Positions 1 through 6,262 of a DNA stretch of 11,159 bases are shown piece by piece (the first letter of the stretch is position 1; each line of letters begins with the position of its first letter). A model generated the notes under the pieces. It saw only the letters and a list, made by a program, of their open reading frames with translations. It searched no databases and was not told the origin of the DNA. Location: assembly GCA_021162125.1 (NCBI GenBank), contig JAGGZG010000311.1, positions 1 through 11,159 of the forward strand, written 5' to 3'. The position numbers were made by a program, and so were the translations under genes. The DNA comes from Anaerolineae bacterium (lineage in GTDB: Bacteria > Chloroflexota > Anaerolineae > JACIWR01).

Positions 1-594
1 AGCGTGGTGGCCTACGGATTGCACGCCGATAATCCCATTCCCTTGACCGAAGAGTCGCCATTACGCCCCACCCCCGGTTTATACTACAGCCGGCAAAAAG
101 TGGCCATCGAGCGCTACCTGGATACGTTCGAGCGTGCCCATCCGGAGATGGTCGTCACTCGTCTGCGACCTTGCACTGTGATAGGCCCCCACGCCGATCC
201 CGCACAGATGGCCTCGTTGACCAGTACCATCGTCCCGGCGATATGGGGCGCCGATCCACCCTTGCAGTTGCTTTTCGAGGAAGACATGGCCAGCGCGTTA
301 TACCTGGTGATACGCCGGGATGCGCCGGGCGTCTACAACGTGACCAGCGATGAGCCCCGTACCCTGCGCGAGTTGGTACGCATCCGGGGAGGACGGGTTA
401 TCCCCTTGCCTTACCCTTTGGTCGTCGGCCTGATGGCGTTGACGTGGCGGACGGGCCAGTCGGTCTTCGCGCCGGAGTGGGCTGATCTCAGTCGTTATCC
501 GTTGGTAGCCAGCAATGAGAAACTGAAAAGCCTGGGATGGGTGCCGAAGTACACGACCGCTGAGGCGCTCATGGCTCTAGTGAAAGCAGGATGA
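1..594 (+). CDS. NAD-dependent epimerase/dehydratase (extended SDR), 5'-truncated
   Basis: The reading frame is open from the first base and ends at TGA 592-594, so the N-terminal Rossmann half with the glycine-rich NAD(P) motif lies outside the window. The first visible residues, SVVAYG, followed by a Tyr-x-x-x-Lys pair in YYSRQK, form the catalytic end of an extended short-chain dehydrogenase. Further on, RLRPCTVIGP and the FEEDMASAL segment match the C-terminal substrate-binding half of sugar-nucleotide epimerases and dehydratases. The C-terminal SLGWVPKYTTAEAL segment is also usual for this family. The substrate cannot be inferred. The stop overlaps a possible ATG of the next gene (ATGA at 591-594), so the two genes are probably co-transcribed, although no functional link to the stressosome genes is evident. 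The family assignment is firm; the precise activity is unknown. Confidence 0.9.
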   Translation, partial: SVVAYGLHADNPIPLTEESPLRPTPGLYYSRQKVAIERYLDTFERAHPEMVVTRLRPCTVIGPHADPAQMASLTSTIVPAIWGADPPLQLLFEEDMASALYLVIRRDAPGVYNVTSDEPRTLRELVRIRGGRVIPLPYPLVVGLMALTWRTGQSVFAPEWADLSRYPLVASNEKLKSLGWVPKYTTAEALMALVKAG

Positions 595-599
595 GCTCG

Positions 600-1700
600 A
601 TGATTAAACGAATTTCTTCGTGGATAACGCCCGTTGAGGAAGACCCCGAGTTAGCGCGGCGAGGCTATCTGCTCAATCTGGTGCTATTAGGCTTGGCCAT
701 CCCCGGTTTTCTCTTCGGGCTGGTCTCGGCCATTGGCTGGGTGCTGGGTCTCTCGCCCCTCGTTGGTGCGCTGGCCGGGTTCGGCGTGCAGCCGTTCTAC
801 CTGTTGGCCTACTGGTTGGGGCGGCGTGGTCGGGTACGTCTGGCCGCTTACATTCCGGTCGTCGCCGTCTTCCTGGTCATGGTAGCCGGCTCCGCCTGGG
901 TCGGCATCGGGCATGCCACTCTCATCGGCTATGCGATGGTCACTCTGACGGCCGGTATCCTGATCAATGCCCCCACGGCCATGTTGTTCGTCCTGCTCAG
1001 CACCGTCGCTTACGTGGCCGTTGGCGCGGCACAGGTGGCCGGTAAATTGCCATCGGCGCTCCCGCCAACGTCCACCCTCGTCGCCGATGGCGCAGCACTG
1101 GCCCTGGGATTGACGGTCCTGGTGATCTTCGAGTGGCTCTCTAGCCGGGAGATGAACAGGCTGCTGCGCCAGAGCCAGGAAGCGGAGCGGCGAGCCCAGG
1201 AGTATGCCAGGGAGCTGGAGGAGAGCCGGGGACTGCTGGAACAGCGGGTGGAGGAGCGCACCCGCGAATTGGCCGAGTCCAGCGAGCAGTTGAGAGCCGC
1301 GCACGAGGAACAACGCCGTCTGTGGGAAACGATGCGCGCCATGTCGGTGCCCGTTATCCCCGTCCTCAACGACGTCATAGTCGTGCCCCTGGTAGGAATT
1401 GTTGACGCCGAACGAGCGGACCTCTTTATGACCGCCCTGTTGGACGGCCTGGAACGCTATCGGGCGCGAGTGGCGATCATTGACATCACCGGCGTGCCGA
1501 TGGTGGACAGTATGGTGGCGAACTACCTGGTGCAGGCGGCGCAGGCCACCCGTCTGCTGGGTGCGCAGGCGATTCTGGTGGGCATCACTCCGGACGTGGC
1601 GGAGGCCATCGTGGACCTGGGAGTGAGCCTGGAGGGGCTGATCACTCGCGCTGATTTGCAGAGCGGGGTGGAGTACGCACTGGCGACGCGGGGGCGGTGA
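600..1700 (+). CDS. RsbR-like stressosome protein with 6-TM sensor and C-terminal STAS
   Basis: Predicted 366 aa. ATG 600 is preferred over ATG 591 because AGGA at 588-591 lies 8 nt upstream and because the N-terminus then aligns without gaps with the protein at 3692 (EDPELAR matching EDPEMAR, and YWLGRRGRVRL at residues 71-81 of both). About six hydrophobic segments lie at residues 24-44, 52-73, 82-103, 106-125, 127-147 and 159-181. The Arg-rich loop after TM2 suggests N-in, C-in topology. A charged coiled coil (about 185-245) leads to an RsbR-type STAS domain (about 250-362) with PLVG, DITGVPMVD and LLGAQAILVGI. In B. subtilis, RsbR STAS domains co-assemble with RsbS and sequester RsbT. The B. 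subtilis RsbRA T171 position is A270 here and the T205 position is S304, so one phosphorylatable residue remains. The ligand of the membrane module is unknown. A membrane-tethered stressosome subunit is inferred. Confidence 0.88.
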   Translation: MIKRISSWITPVEEDPELARRGYLLNLVLLGLAIPGFLFGLVSAIGWVLGLSPLVGALAGFGVQPFYLLAYWLGRRGRVRLAAYIPVVAVFLVMVAGSAWVGIGHATLIGYAMVTLTAGILINAPTAMLFVLLSTVAYVAVGAAQVAGKLPSALPPTSTLVADGAALALGLTVLVIFEWLSSREMNRLLRQSQEAERRAQEYARELEESRGLLEQRVEERTRELAESSEQLRAAHEEQRRLWETMRAMSVPVIPVLNDVIVVPLVGIVDAERADLFMTALLDGLERYRARVAIIDITGVPMVDSMVANYLVQAAQATRLLGAQAILVGITPDVAEAIVDLGVSLEGLITRADLQSGVEYALATRGR

Positions 1701-1730
1701 ATATACTGCGGCACCGACCCTTTTCCCTCA

Positions 1731-1969
1731 CCGCTGCGGGTTCAAGGGTGGACAGGCTGTAGTGAGCCTCAAGAATTTCAATGCCTACTCTTCAGATTTT
1801 GGCTATCTGTCTGCCCTTGAACGCTCGCAGGGGGAAGCCTGTCCTCCCCCCGTTTCACGGGGGGAGCTAGAGGGGGGCGACTTTTTCTCCCTCCCCTCAG
1901 TCCCCCCCGCGCGCTTCGCGCGCAGGGGGGAAGTTGGCTACCTGTCCGCCCCTGAACCGCTGCGGGGAG
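1731..1969 (+). repeat. REP-like inverted/direct repeat cluster with two strong hairpins
   Basis: This fills most of the 330-nt gap between two stressosome genes. A 16-nt core occurs three times: inverted at 1740-1755, direct at 1807-1822 (CTGTCTGCCCTTGAAC) and direct at 1942-1957 (CTGTCCGCCCCTGAAC). Between the direct copies lie two hairpins that share a TTC loop. One is at 1846-1864, with an 8-bp perfect stem (CCCCCCGT/ACGGGGGG). The other is at 1903-1930, with C6 plus GCGCGC paired to GCGCGC-A-G6 and one bulged A. Short open frames through here are Pro/Gly/Arg-rich translations of the repeats, and no gene is called. A mobile or REP/MITE-type origin is inferred from the repeat design. No transposase is present. 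Confidence 0.75.
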
Positions 1970-2030
1970 GGGAAGAGGGTACAAAAGGATTTTGAAAGTC
2001 CAGAGGCGACTTGTCGAGAGAGCGTGGCAG

Positions 2031-3665
2031 ATGACTCCAAGAGGCAAGACCAGACGCATCAGGCGGCGTAGCCTGGCTACCAGACTGGCCTGGCTTTTCG
2101 GGACGATGATGGTGGTCATCCTGTTGCTGGTGGGTGGCACCAACCTGGTGACCGGTTACCGGGGACGGCAGCAGGAGATTATCCGTGGGCAGCAGGCGCA
2201 GGCCGCCCAGGTGGCCACGATCATTGATCTGGAGGTAGAGCGGGTAGTCGAGGAGATGCGCATATTCGTTCATAGCCAGGACCTCATGGCTATGAGCGTC
2301 GCCGATACCATTTTGAATCTCCAGCGATTTCTGAAGAATTTCGCCCTCTGCGACGAAGCGGCCCTGTTGGACACCAACGGACGGGAACGGGCACGGGTCA
2401 CTCAACAGCGCATTTACTCACCGGATGAGCTGATAATCCGCGGTTACCCCGACTACATGCAGGCCGTGCTGGGCGGAGCGCCCTATGCCATATCTGGCGT
2501 GCGCTGGAGTGAGGGAGGCACGAAAGTCCTGATCGCCGTGCCCACCCGCACGCTCGCAAAGGACATAACCGGCGTTTTGGTGGTCCAGCTCGACATAGGG
2601 CGGCTGTGGGATGAGAGAATCATCTCTCGCCTGGGGATTGGTCGGGGAGGATATGCCTACCTGGTCAACCCGAACGGGGCGATCATCGCCTGTGATGATC
2701 GGGCTTTGACCGCTACCCGCACCGACGTGAGCACCTTGCCACCGGTGACCGCTTTCCGCCGAGGGCAGGCCGAAGGCGCGGTGGGCCGGTACGTCGGCCT
2801 GAAAGGGGTGCCGGTGATCGGCATCCAGACCACGGTGCCCAGCACGGGGTGGGGCATCGTGGTCGAGACCCCTGTCGCGCTGGCCTTTGCCGACATCCGC
2901 CGGATGACGGCCTGGCTGGTCACCCTGCTGGGCGTGGCTCTTCTGGTGTCCATTGCGCTGGGGACGCTTTTCTCCCGGCGGTTGGTGCGCCCTCTGCAGG
3001 AACTCCGCCGGGCAGCGATGGAGATCGGCGAGGGGCGACTGGATTACGCCATCGAGATACGGACGGGAGACGAAGTCGAAGACCTGGCCGAGGCTTTCAC
3101 CCAGATGGCCCGCCGGCTGAAGGAATCCTATGACGAGATCGAGGGCTGGGGGCGTGAGCTGGAGGTCAAGGTGGCAGAGCGCACCCAGGAACTGGCTACG
3201 GCGGTGGAAACGCAGGCCCGGTTACTGGAGACTATCAGGCGGATGTCCACGCCGGTGGTGCCAGTGTACGAGGGGATCGTCGTCATGCCCCTGGTGGGCC
3301 TCATTGACGCCAAGAGGGCGCAAACTATGACCCATAGCCTGCTGGCGGGCATAGAGCGCCATCGGACGCGAGTGGCGCTGCTGGACGTCACCGGCGTGCC
3401 TACCCTGGATGAGACGGCGGCCCGTTGCTTTGTGCACATGACCCGTGCGGCACGGTTGCTGGGTACAGAGGTTGTTCTGGTGGGCATCACCCCCCAGGTG
3501 GCCCGCACCCTGGAGGCCCTGGGGATAGACCTGGCGACTCTGATGACCCGCACGAACCTGCAAAGCGGGATCGAGTACGCGCTGCGGCGGATGGGTCGCC
3601 GTGTGACGGTGGAAAGCCAAAAGCGCGAACGCCACCGGGTGGGCAAGATAGCGGCCAAGCGCTGA
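2031..3665 (+). CDS. RsbR-like stressosome protein with dCache-like sensor, HAMP and STAS
   Basis: Predicted 544 aa from ATG 2031, which has a weak GAGAGAG 8 nt upstream. An in-frame TTG at 1992 would add 13 residues, but its AAAAGGA is only 2 nt away. Domains in order: basic N-terminus; TM1 (about 19-42); an extracytoplasmic region of about 250 residues resembling a double Cache sensor, with LLDTNG and GYAYLVNPNGAII motifs; TM2 (about 292-314); HAMP (about 314-367, with GEGRLDYAIE and GDEVEDLAEAF); a coiled coil; and an RsbR STAS domain (about 405-522). It should sense an external small molecule and pass the signal to the STAS shell. Methyl-accepting chemotaxis proteins and histidine kinases share this front end, but no kinase or MCP domain follows. 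The phosphosite positions hold A427 (T171-equivalent) and E461 (T205-equivalent), so RsbT-type phosphorylation there is impossible. The basic tail after the STAS domain is unexplained. Confidence 0.88.
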   Translation: MTPRGKTRRIRRRSLATRLAWLFGTMMVVILLLVGGTNLVTGYRGRQQEIIRGQQAQAAQVATIIDLEVERVVEEMRIFVHSQDLMAMSVADTILNLQRFLKNFALCDEAALLDTNGRERARVTQQRIYSPDELIIRGYPDYMQAVLGGAPYAISGVRWSEGGTKVLIAVPTRTLAKDITGVLVVQLDIGRLWDERIISRLGIGRGGYAYLVNPNGAIIACDDRALTATRTDVSTLPPVTAFRRGQAEGAVGRYVGLKGVPVIGIQTTVPSTGWGIVVETPVALAFADIRRMTAWLVTLLGVALLVSIALGTLFSRRLVRPLQELRRAAMEIGEGRLDYAIEIRTGDEVEDLAEAFTQMARRLKESYDEIEGWGRELEVKVAERTQELATAVETQARLLETIRRMSTPVVPVYEGIVVMPLVGLIDAKRAQTMTHSLLAGIERHRTRVALLDVTGVPTLDETAARCFVHMTRAARLLGTEVVLVGITPQVARTLEALGIDLATLMTRTNLQSGIEYALRRMGRRVTVESQKRERHRVGKIAAKR

Positions 3666-3677
3666 GCGTGGGACGAC

Positions 3678-3683
3678 GGAGGA
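3678..3683 (+). promoter_or_regulatory. Ribosome binding site deciding a GTG start
   Basis: GGAGGA lies 8 nt before GTG 3692. The open frame extends far upstream into the preceding gene in another frame, and GTG 3668 is also in frame, but only 3692 has this well-placed Shine-Dalgarno. It also gives an N-terminus that aligns with the paralog at 600. Confidence 0.8.
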
Positions 3684-3691
3684 ACGCGGCG

Positions 3692-4756
3692 GTGATCGAG
3701 GCCCTGGAAAAGCTGATCGGCCCCAAATCAGAAGACCCGGAGATGGCCCGCAAGGAGCGCATTCTCAACGTCGTGCTGGTCGTGCTCCTGGCGGCCGACG
3801 TGGGGTACCTGGTGTACCGCAGCATCGAGTGGCGACAGGGGCTGATTCGCCTGCACATGGACGTGGCTATCCTGGCCGCGTTCGTTTTCCTGGTGCTCTG
3901 TTACTGGCTCGGCAAGCGCGGTCGCGTCCGCTTGTCTGCCAGGTTGGCAGTAGCATTCCTGTTCCTGGTCACCGGCTACCTGTTTCATACAACGGGCCTG
4001 GGGGTGGATGCCGTCCTGCTCGGGGTGCTCACCACTTTCGTCGGAGGATTGCTCGTCCGCCCACCGGGCAACTGGGTGATTGCCGCCTCGGTCGTGGCGG
4101 CGGCAGCGGCGACGGCGTTCGCCGTGCAGCAGGACCGTCTTCCCCCGCCGATACAAATCCCGATGGGGATCACCCTGGGCCTCGTGGTGATTGTAACATT
4201 TTTGTTAGCGCTCCTGACCTGGCTCTCGACCCGCGAATTGACCGCCGCCCTGTGTGCGGCTCGGGCGCGGATGGATGAGCTGCAAGTGCTCGACGAAGAG
4301 CGGCAGAAGTTGGTAGCCGACCTGACGGCCACGACCGAGCGCCAGGCCCAACTCCTGGAGATGGTGCGGGAGCTTTCCAGCCCGGTGGCCCCTGTGCTGG
4401 AGGGTATCATCGTCTTGCCGCTGGTGGGGCGTGTGGATGAGGACAGGGCGCAGCGAATCAGCGACACTTTGCTGCAGGGCATCGCCGTACATCAGGCGCA
4501 AGTGGTGATCCTAGACATCACCGGTCTGGTGGAAGTGGATGCTCAGGTGGTGGGGCGGGTGTTGCACATCGCCCGTTCGGCGCGGCTTTCGGGGGTAGAA
4601 GTGGTGCTGGTGGGCGTACAGCCGAGAGTGGCGGCTGATCTGATCGGCCTGCGGTTGGATTGGAGCGGGGTGGTGACACGCACAGACCTGCGAGCTGGCG
4701 TGGAGTACGCTCTGAGCAGACAGGGGATGCAACTGGTACGCGGGAGCGAGAGCTGA
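3692..4756 (+). CDS. RsbR-like stressosome protein with 6-TM sensor and STAS, paralog of 600-1700
   Basis: Predicted 354 aa. It starts with GTG 26 nt after the preceding stop. Six hydrophobic segments lie at about 24-43, 55-74, 82-103, 105-124, 126-145 and 157-178. The loop YWLGKRGRVRL occupies residues 71-81, exactly as in the protein at 600, so the two sensors are paralogs separated by the dCache gene. A short charged helix (about 185-225) leads to a STAS domain (about 229-342) with LSSPVAPV, VLPLVG and DITGL. This STAS is more diverged than its neighbours: GLVEVDA replaces the usual GVPVVDT, and the LG-D-L element before the last helix is changed (LRLDWSG). The phosphosite positions hold E250 (T171-equivalent) and A284 (T205-equivalent), so neither can be phosphorylated. 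The protein is probably a fixed-state subunit of the complex. The ligand of the membrane module is unknown. Confidence 0.86.
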   Translation: MIEALEKLIGPKSEDPEMARKERILNVVLVVLLAADVGYLVYRSIEWRQGLIRLHMDVAILAAFVFLVLCYWLGKRGRVRLSARLAVAFLFLVTGYLFHTTGLGVDAVLLGVLTTFVGGLLVRPPGNWVIAASVVAAAAATAFAVQQDRLPPPIQIPMGITLGLVVIVTFLLALLTWLSTRELTAALCAARARMDELQVLDEERQKLVADLTATTERQAQLLEMVRELSSPVAPVLEGIIVLPLVGRVDEDRAQRISDTLLQGIAVHQAQVVILDITGLVEVDAQVVGRVLHIARSARLSGVEVVLVGVQPRVAADLIGLRLDWSGVVTRTDLRAGVEYALSRQGMQLVRGSES

Positions 4757-4809
4757 GGCCAAGAGATAACGAAGGTTAAGAAAATAATTCGGGTACCGTC
4801 GCCGGCCCT

Positions 4810-4960
4810 GCCTGGGGCTAAACCCCCAGGCTAAGCAGCGGAAGGGCCTGTCCTGAGCGCAGTCGAAGGGCGCTGGAAGCGCCCTGAATCGCCGCCTGGA
4901 CGGGTCAATAGCCCGCTTTTAGCGGGCTCGGGCTGCTCAGCCCTGAGCTTCAGCTCGGGG
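4810..4960 (+). repeat. Run of four short hairpins in intergenic region
   Basis: The gap 4757-5070 has no supported gene. It contains four consecutive palindromes, each with a loop of 3-6 nt: 4810-4831 (GCCTGGGG stem, 8 bp), 4868-4884 (GGGCGCT-GGA-AGCGCCC, 7 bp), 4910-4928 (AGCCCGCT-TTT-AGCGGGCT, 8 bp) and 4941-4960 (CCCTGAGC-TTCA-GCTCGGGG, with one G-T pair). None is followed by a T-run, so these are not typical intrinsic terminators. They could be REP-type repeats or a structured leader for the gene at 5071. The rest of the gap is AT-richer with no convincing promoter. Confidence 0.7.
4847..4870 (+). repeat. Dispersed 24-nt repeat, copy 1
   Basis: CCTGTCCTGAGCGCAGTCGA followed by AGGG. It matches the segment at 8375-8398 at 20 of 24 positions. 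Sequences of this CCTGTCCTGAGC...GTCGAAGGG type are common dispersed repeats in many environmental bacterial genomes (from memory). Its 3' end runs into the hairpin at 4868-4884. Confidence 0.6.
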
Positions 4961-5070
4961 CGGCCAGGCGACCCAATTGCTTCCATAACCCAAATAATTT
5001 CTCAAAGTCCATGACGTTCAGGCCAGATGCGATGAGAAGTTGTCCATAGTAAGTTATTAGAGAGAGCGGT

Positions 5071-6171
5071 GTGTCTGAGCAGGTGGATAGTTTCGAGGAC
5101 GGAATAGGATACCCGGACGGGGGACGTGAGGCCCTGCTGGCCCGCGTGGGTCTGTACACTCGCGCGCGGCTGGTTATAGATGCCGTCCTGTTTGTCCTGA
5201 TGTTGTATGGTTACCTGCCGGACATTTCGCCGGATAGATGGGCTCTGCTGGCTCTCATTGCCGTGGATGCCGCGCTGGTGTGGGGGTATCGGGCGCTGGC
5301 CCGCCGTGGTCCCATCGTGGGGCTGACCTATGCCCATCTGAGCCGTTCGGCCCTGTGGATCACGATCGGGGTGCACTTAAATGGCGGGTTCTTCGGCGGG
5401 TTGAGCGTGCTATATCTGCTGATCGTCCTCGTCGGCGGGGTGGTGATAGGCCAATCACGAGCGGGGTACGCGCTGGCCGGCATCTGCGCCGCGTTCTATC
5501 TGGCACTGGCCGGGATCGAGGCGTCTGGCCTGGCCCTGCCGTGGTACGCGCCCGGCGCTCTCTACCTCTCGCGCGAGCCGTCTAACCTGCAGGTGCTCGT
5601 CTCGATAGCGAGCGTCCTGGTGCTCTCCCTCTTCGGGACGGCGGCGCTGGTGGACGTGATGGTTCGCTTCGTGCGCGAGCAGGCTTACGCCCGGCGGGAA
5701 GCGCAAGAGCAGATGGCCCAGGTACGGGAGGAGAGCGCCCGTTTGAGGAGTGTGGTGGCTCAGCAGTCGGCCACGCTGGAGCACCTGCGTCAGGCGGTGA
5801 GCGAGCTCGCTGCCCCGGTCATCCCCGTGTCCGAAGGGGTCATCGTCGTGCCCCTGGTGGGTCACCTGGACGCCGAGCGCGCGCGCCGGATTATCCACAC
5901 CCTGCTGCACGGAGTAGCGCGTCACCGGGCACAGGTGGCCATTCTCGACCTCACGGGCCTGAGTGCGATTGACGAGGCCGTGGCCGGGAGGGTGGTGGAT
6001 GCGGCGCGGGCAGTCTGGTTGCTGGGCGCACACGTGGTCCTGGTAGGCGCTGGCGTGGAGATGGCGGAGGCCATGGCCGATCTGGAGTGGGACGTGGATG
6101 AATTGATCACGCGCGGTGATTTGCAGGGTGGCATCCAATACGCTTTGAGCGTGGTAGAACGGAGCTTGTAG
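5071..6171 (+). CDS. RsbR-like stressosome protein with PilS-like 6-TM sensor and STAS
   Basis: Predicted 366 aa from GTG 5071. Only a weak AGAGAG at 5061-5066 precedes it, and an in-frame GTG at 5083 is an alternative. About six hydrophobic segments fall at 33-49, 57-75, 84-103, 108-128, 130-152 and 173-198. The stretch VHLNGGFFGGLSVLYLLIVL resembles the membrane sensor of PilS-type histidine kinases (a T/N-GG motif before a long TM). This module is unrelated in sequence to the 6-TM modules at 600 and 3692. A coiled coil (about 200-242) precedes the STAS domain (about 247-360), which has ELAAPVIPV, VVPLVG and LDLTGL. Instead of VGI-P the domain has VGAGVEMAEAM, and DLEWDVDEL replaces LGVDL, so it is a diverged STAS. 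A268 and E302 occupy the T171 and T205 positions, so no phosphorylatable residue remains. It is inferred to be a membrane input subunit of the stressosome. Confidence 0.86.
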   Translation: MSEQVDSFEDGIGYPDGGREALLARVGLYTRARLVIDAVLFVLMLYGYLPDISPDRWALLALIAVDAALVWGYRALARRGPIVGLTYAHLSRSALWITIGVHLNGGFFGGLSVLYLLIVLVGGVVIGQSRAGYALAGICAAFYLALAGIEASGLALPWYAPGALYLSREPSNLQVLVSIASVLVLSLFGTAALVDVMVRFVREQAYARREAQEQMAQVREESARLRSVVAQQSATLEHLRQAVSELAAPVIPVSEGVIVVPLVGHLDAERARRIIHTLLHGVARHRAQVAILDLTGLSAIDEAVAGRVVDAARAVWLLGAHVVLVGAGVEMAEAMADLEWDVDELITRGDLQGGIQYALSVVERSL

Positions 6172-6262
6172 GGCGGGCATCCCTGTCGGCCGTCCTGGGG
6201 AACGACGGATTTTGCAGCCTGCCGCCTTGTCGGACAAGAGTCCGGCATCCGAGGAGGGGATG
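6172..6262 (+). other. Short intergenic spacer with two weak hairpins
   Basis: The spacer contains a 5-bp inverted repeat CCGTC/GACGG (6190-6194 and 6204-6208) followed by ATTTTG, at best a poor terminator. A CGGAC-AAGA-GTCCG hairpin lies at 6231-6244. An in-frame TTG at 6212 could extend the next gene, but it has no ribosome binding site. Confidence 0.4.
6252..6257 (+). promoter_or_regulatory. Ribosome binding site deciding ATG 6263
   Basis: AGGAGG is 5 nt from ATG 6263 and only 2 nt from the adjacent ATG 6260. This favours 6263 over 6260 and over the upstream TTG 6212. Confidence 0.75.

Noticed and set aside
1846..1885. Intrinsic terminator after the first stressosome gene (hairpin followed by TTTTT near 1882)
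   Set aside because: The T-run is about 17 nt beyond the stem and separated by G-rich sequence, so it does not have terminator geometry.
1731..1969. CRISPR array
   Set aside because: Only three imperfect cores, one of them inverted, with irregular spacing and no cas genes.
1762..1995. Small open frame of 77 codons in the 1701-2030 gap
   Set aside because: It is a translation of the repeat and hairpin sequences (Pro/Gly/Arg-rich), has no ribosome binding site and resembles no known protein.
3425..3691. Upstream extension of the gene at 3692 into the preceding gene
   Set aside because: The extension is out-of-frame translation of the upstream STAS coding region. The ribosome binding site at 3678 and the alignment with the paralog at 600 place the start at 3692.
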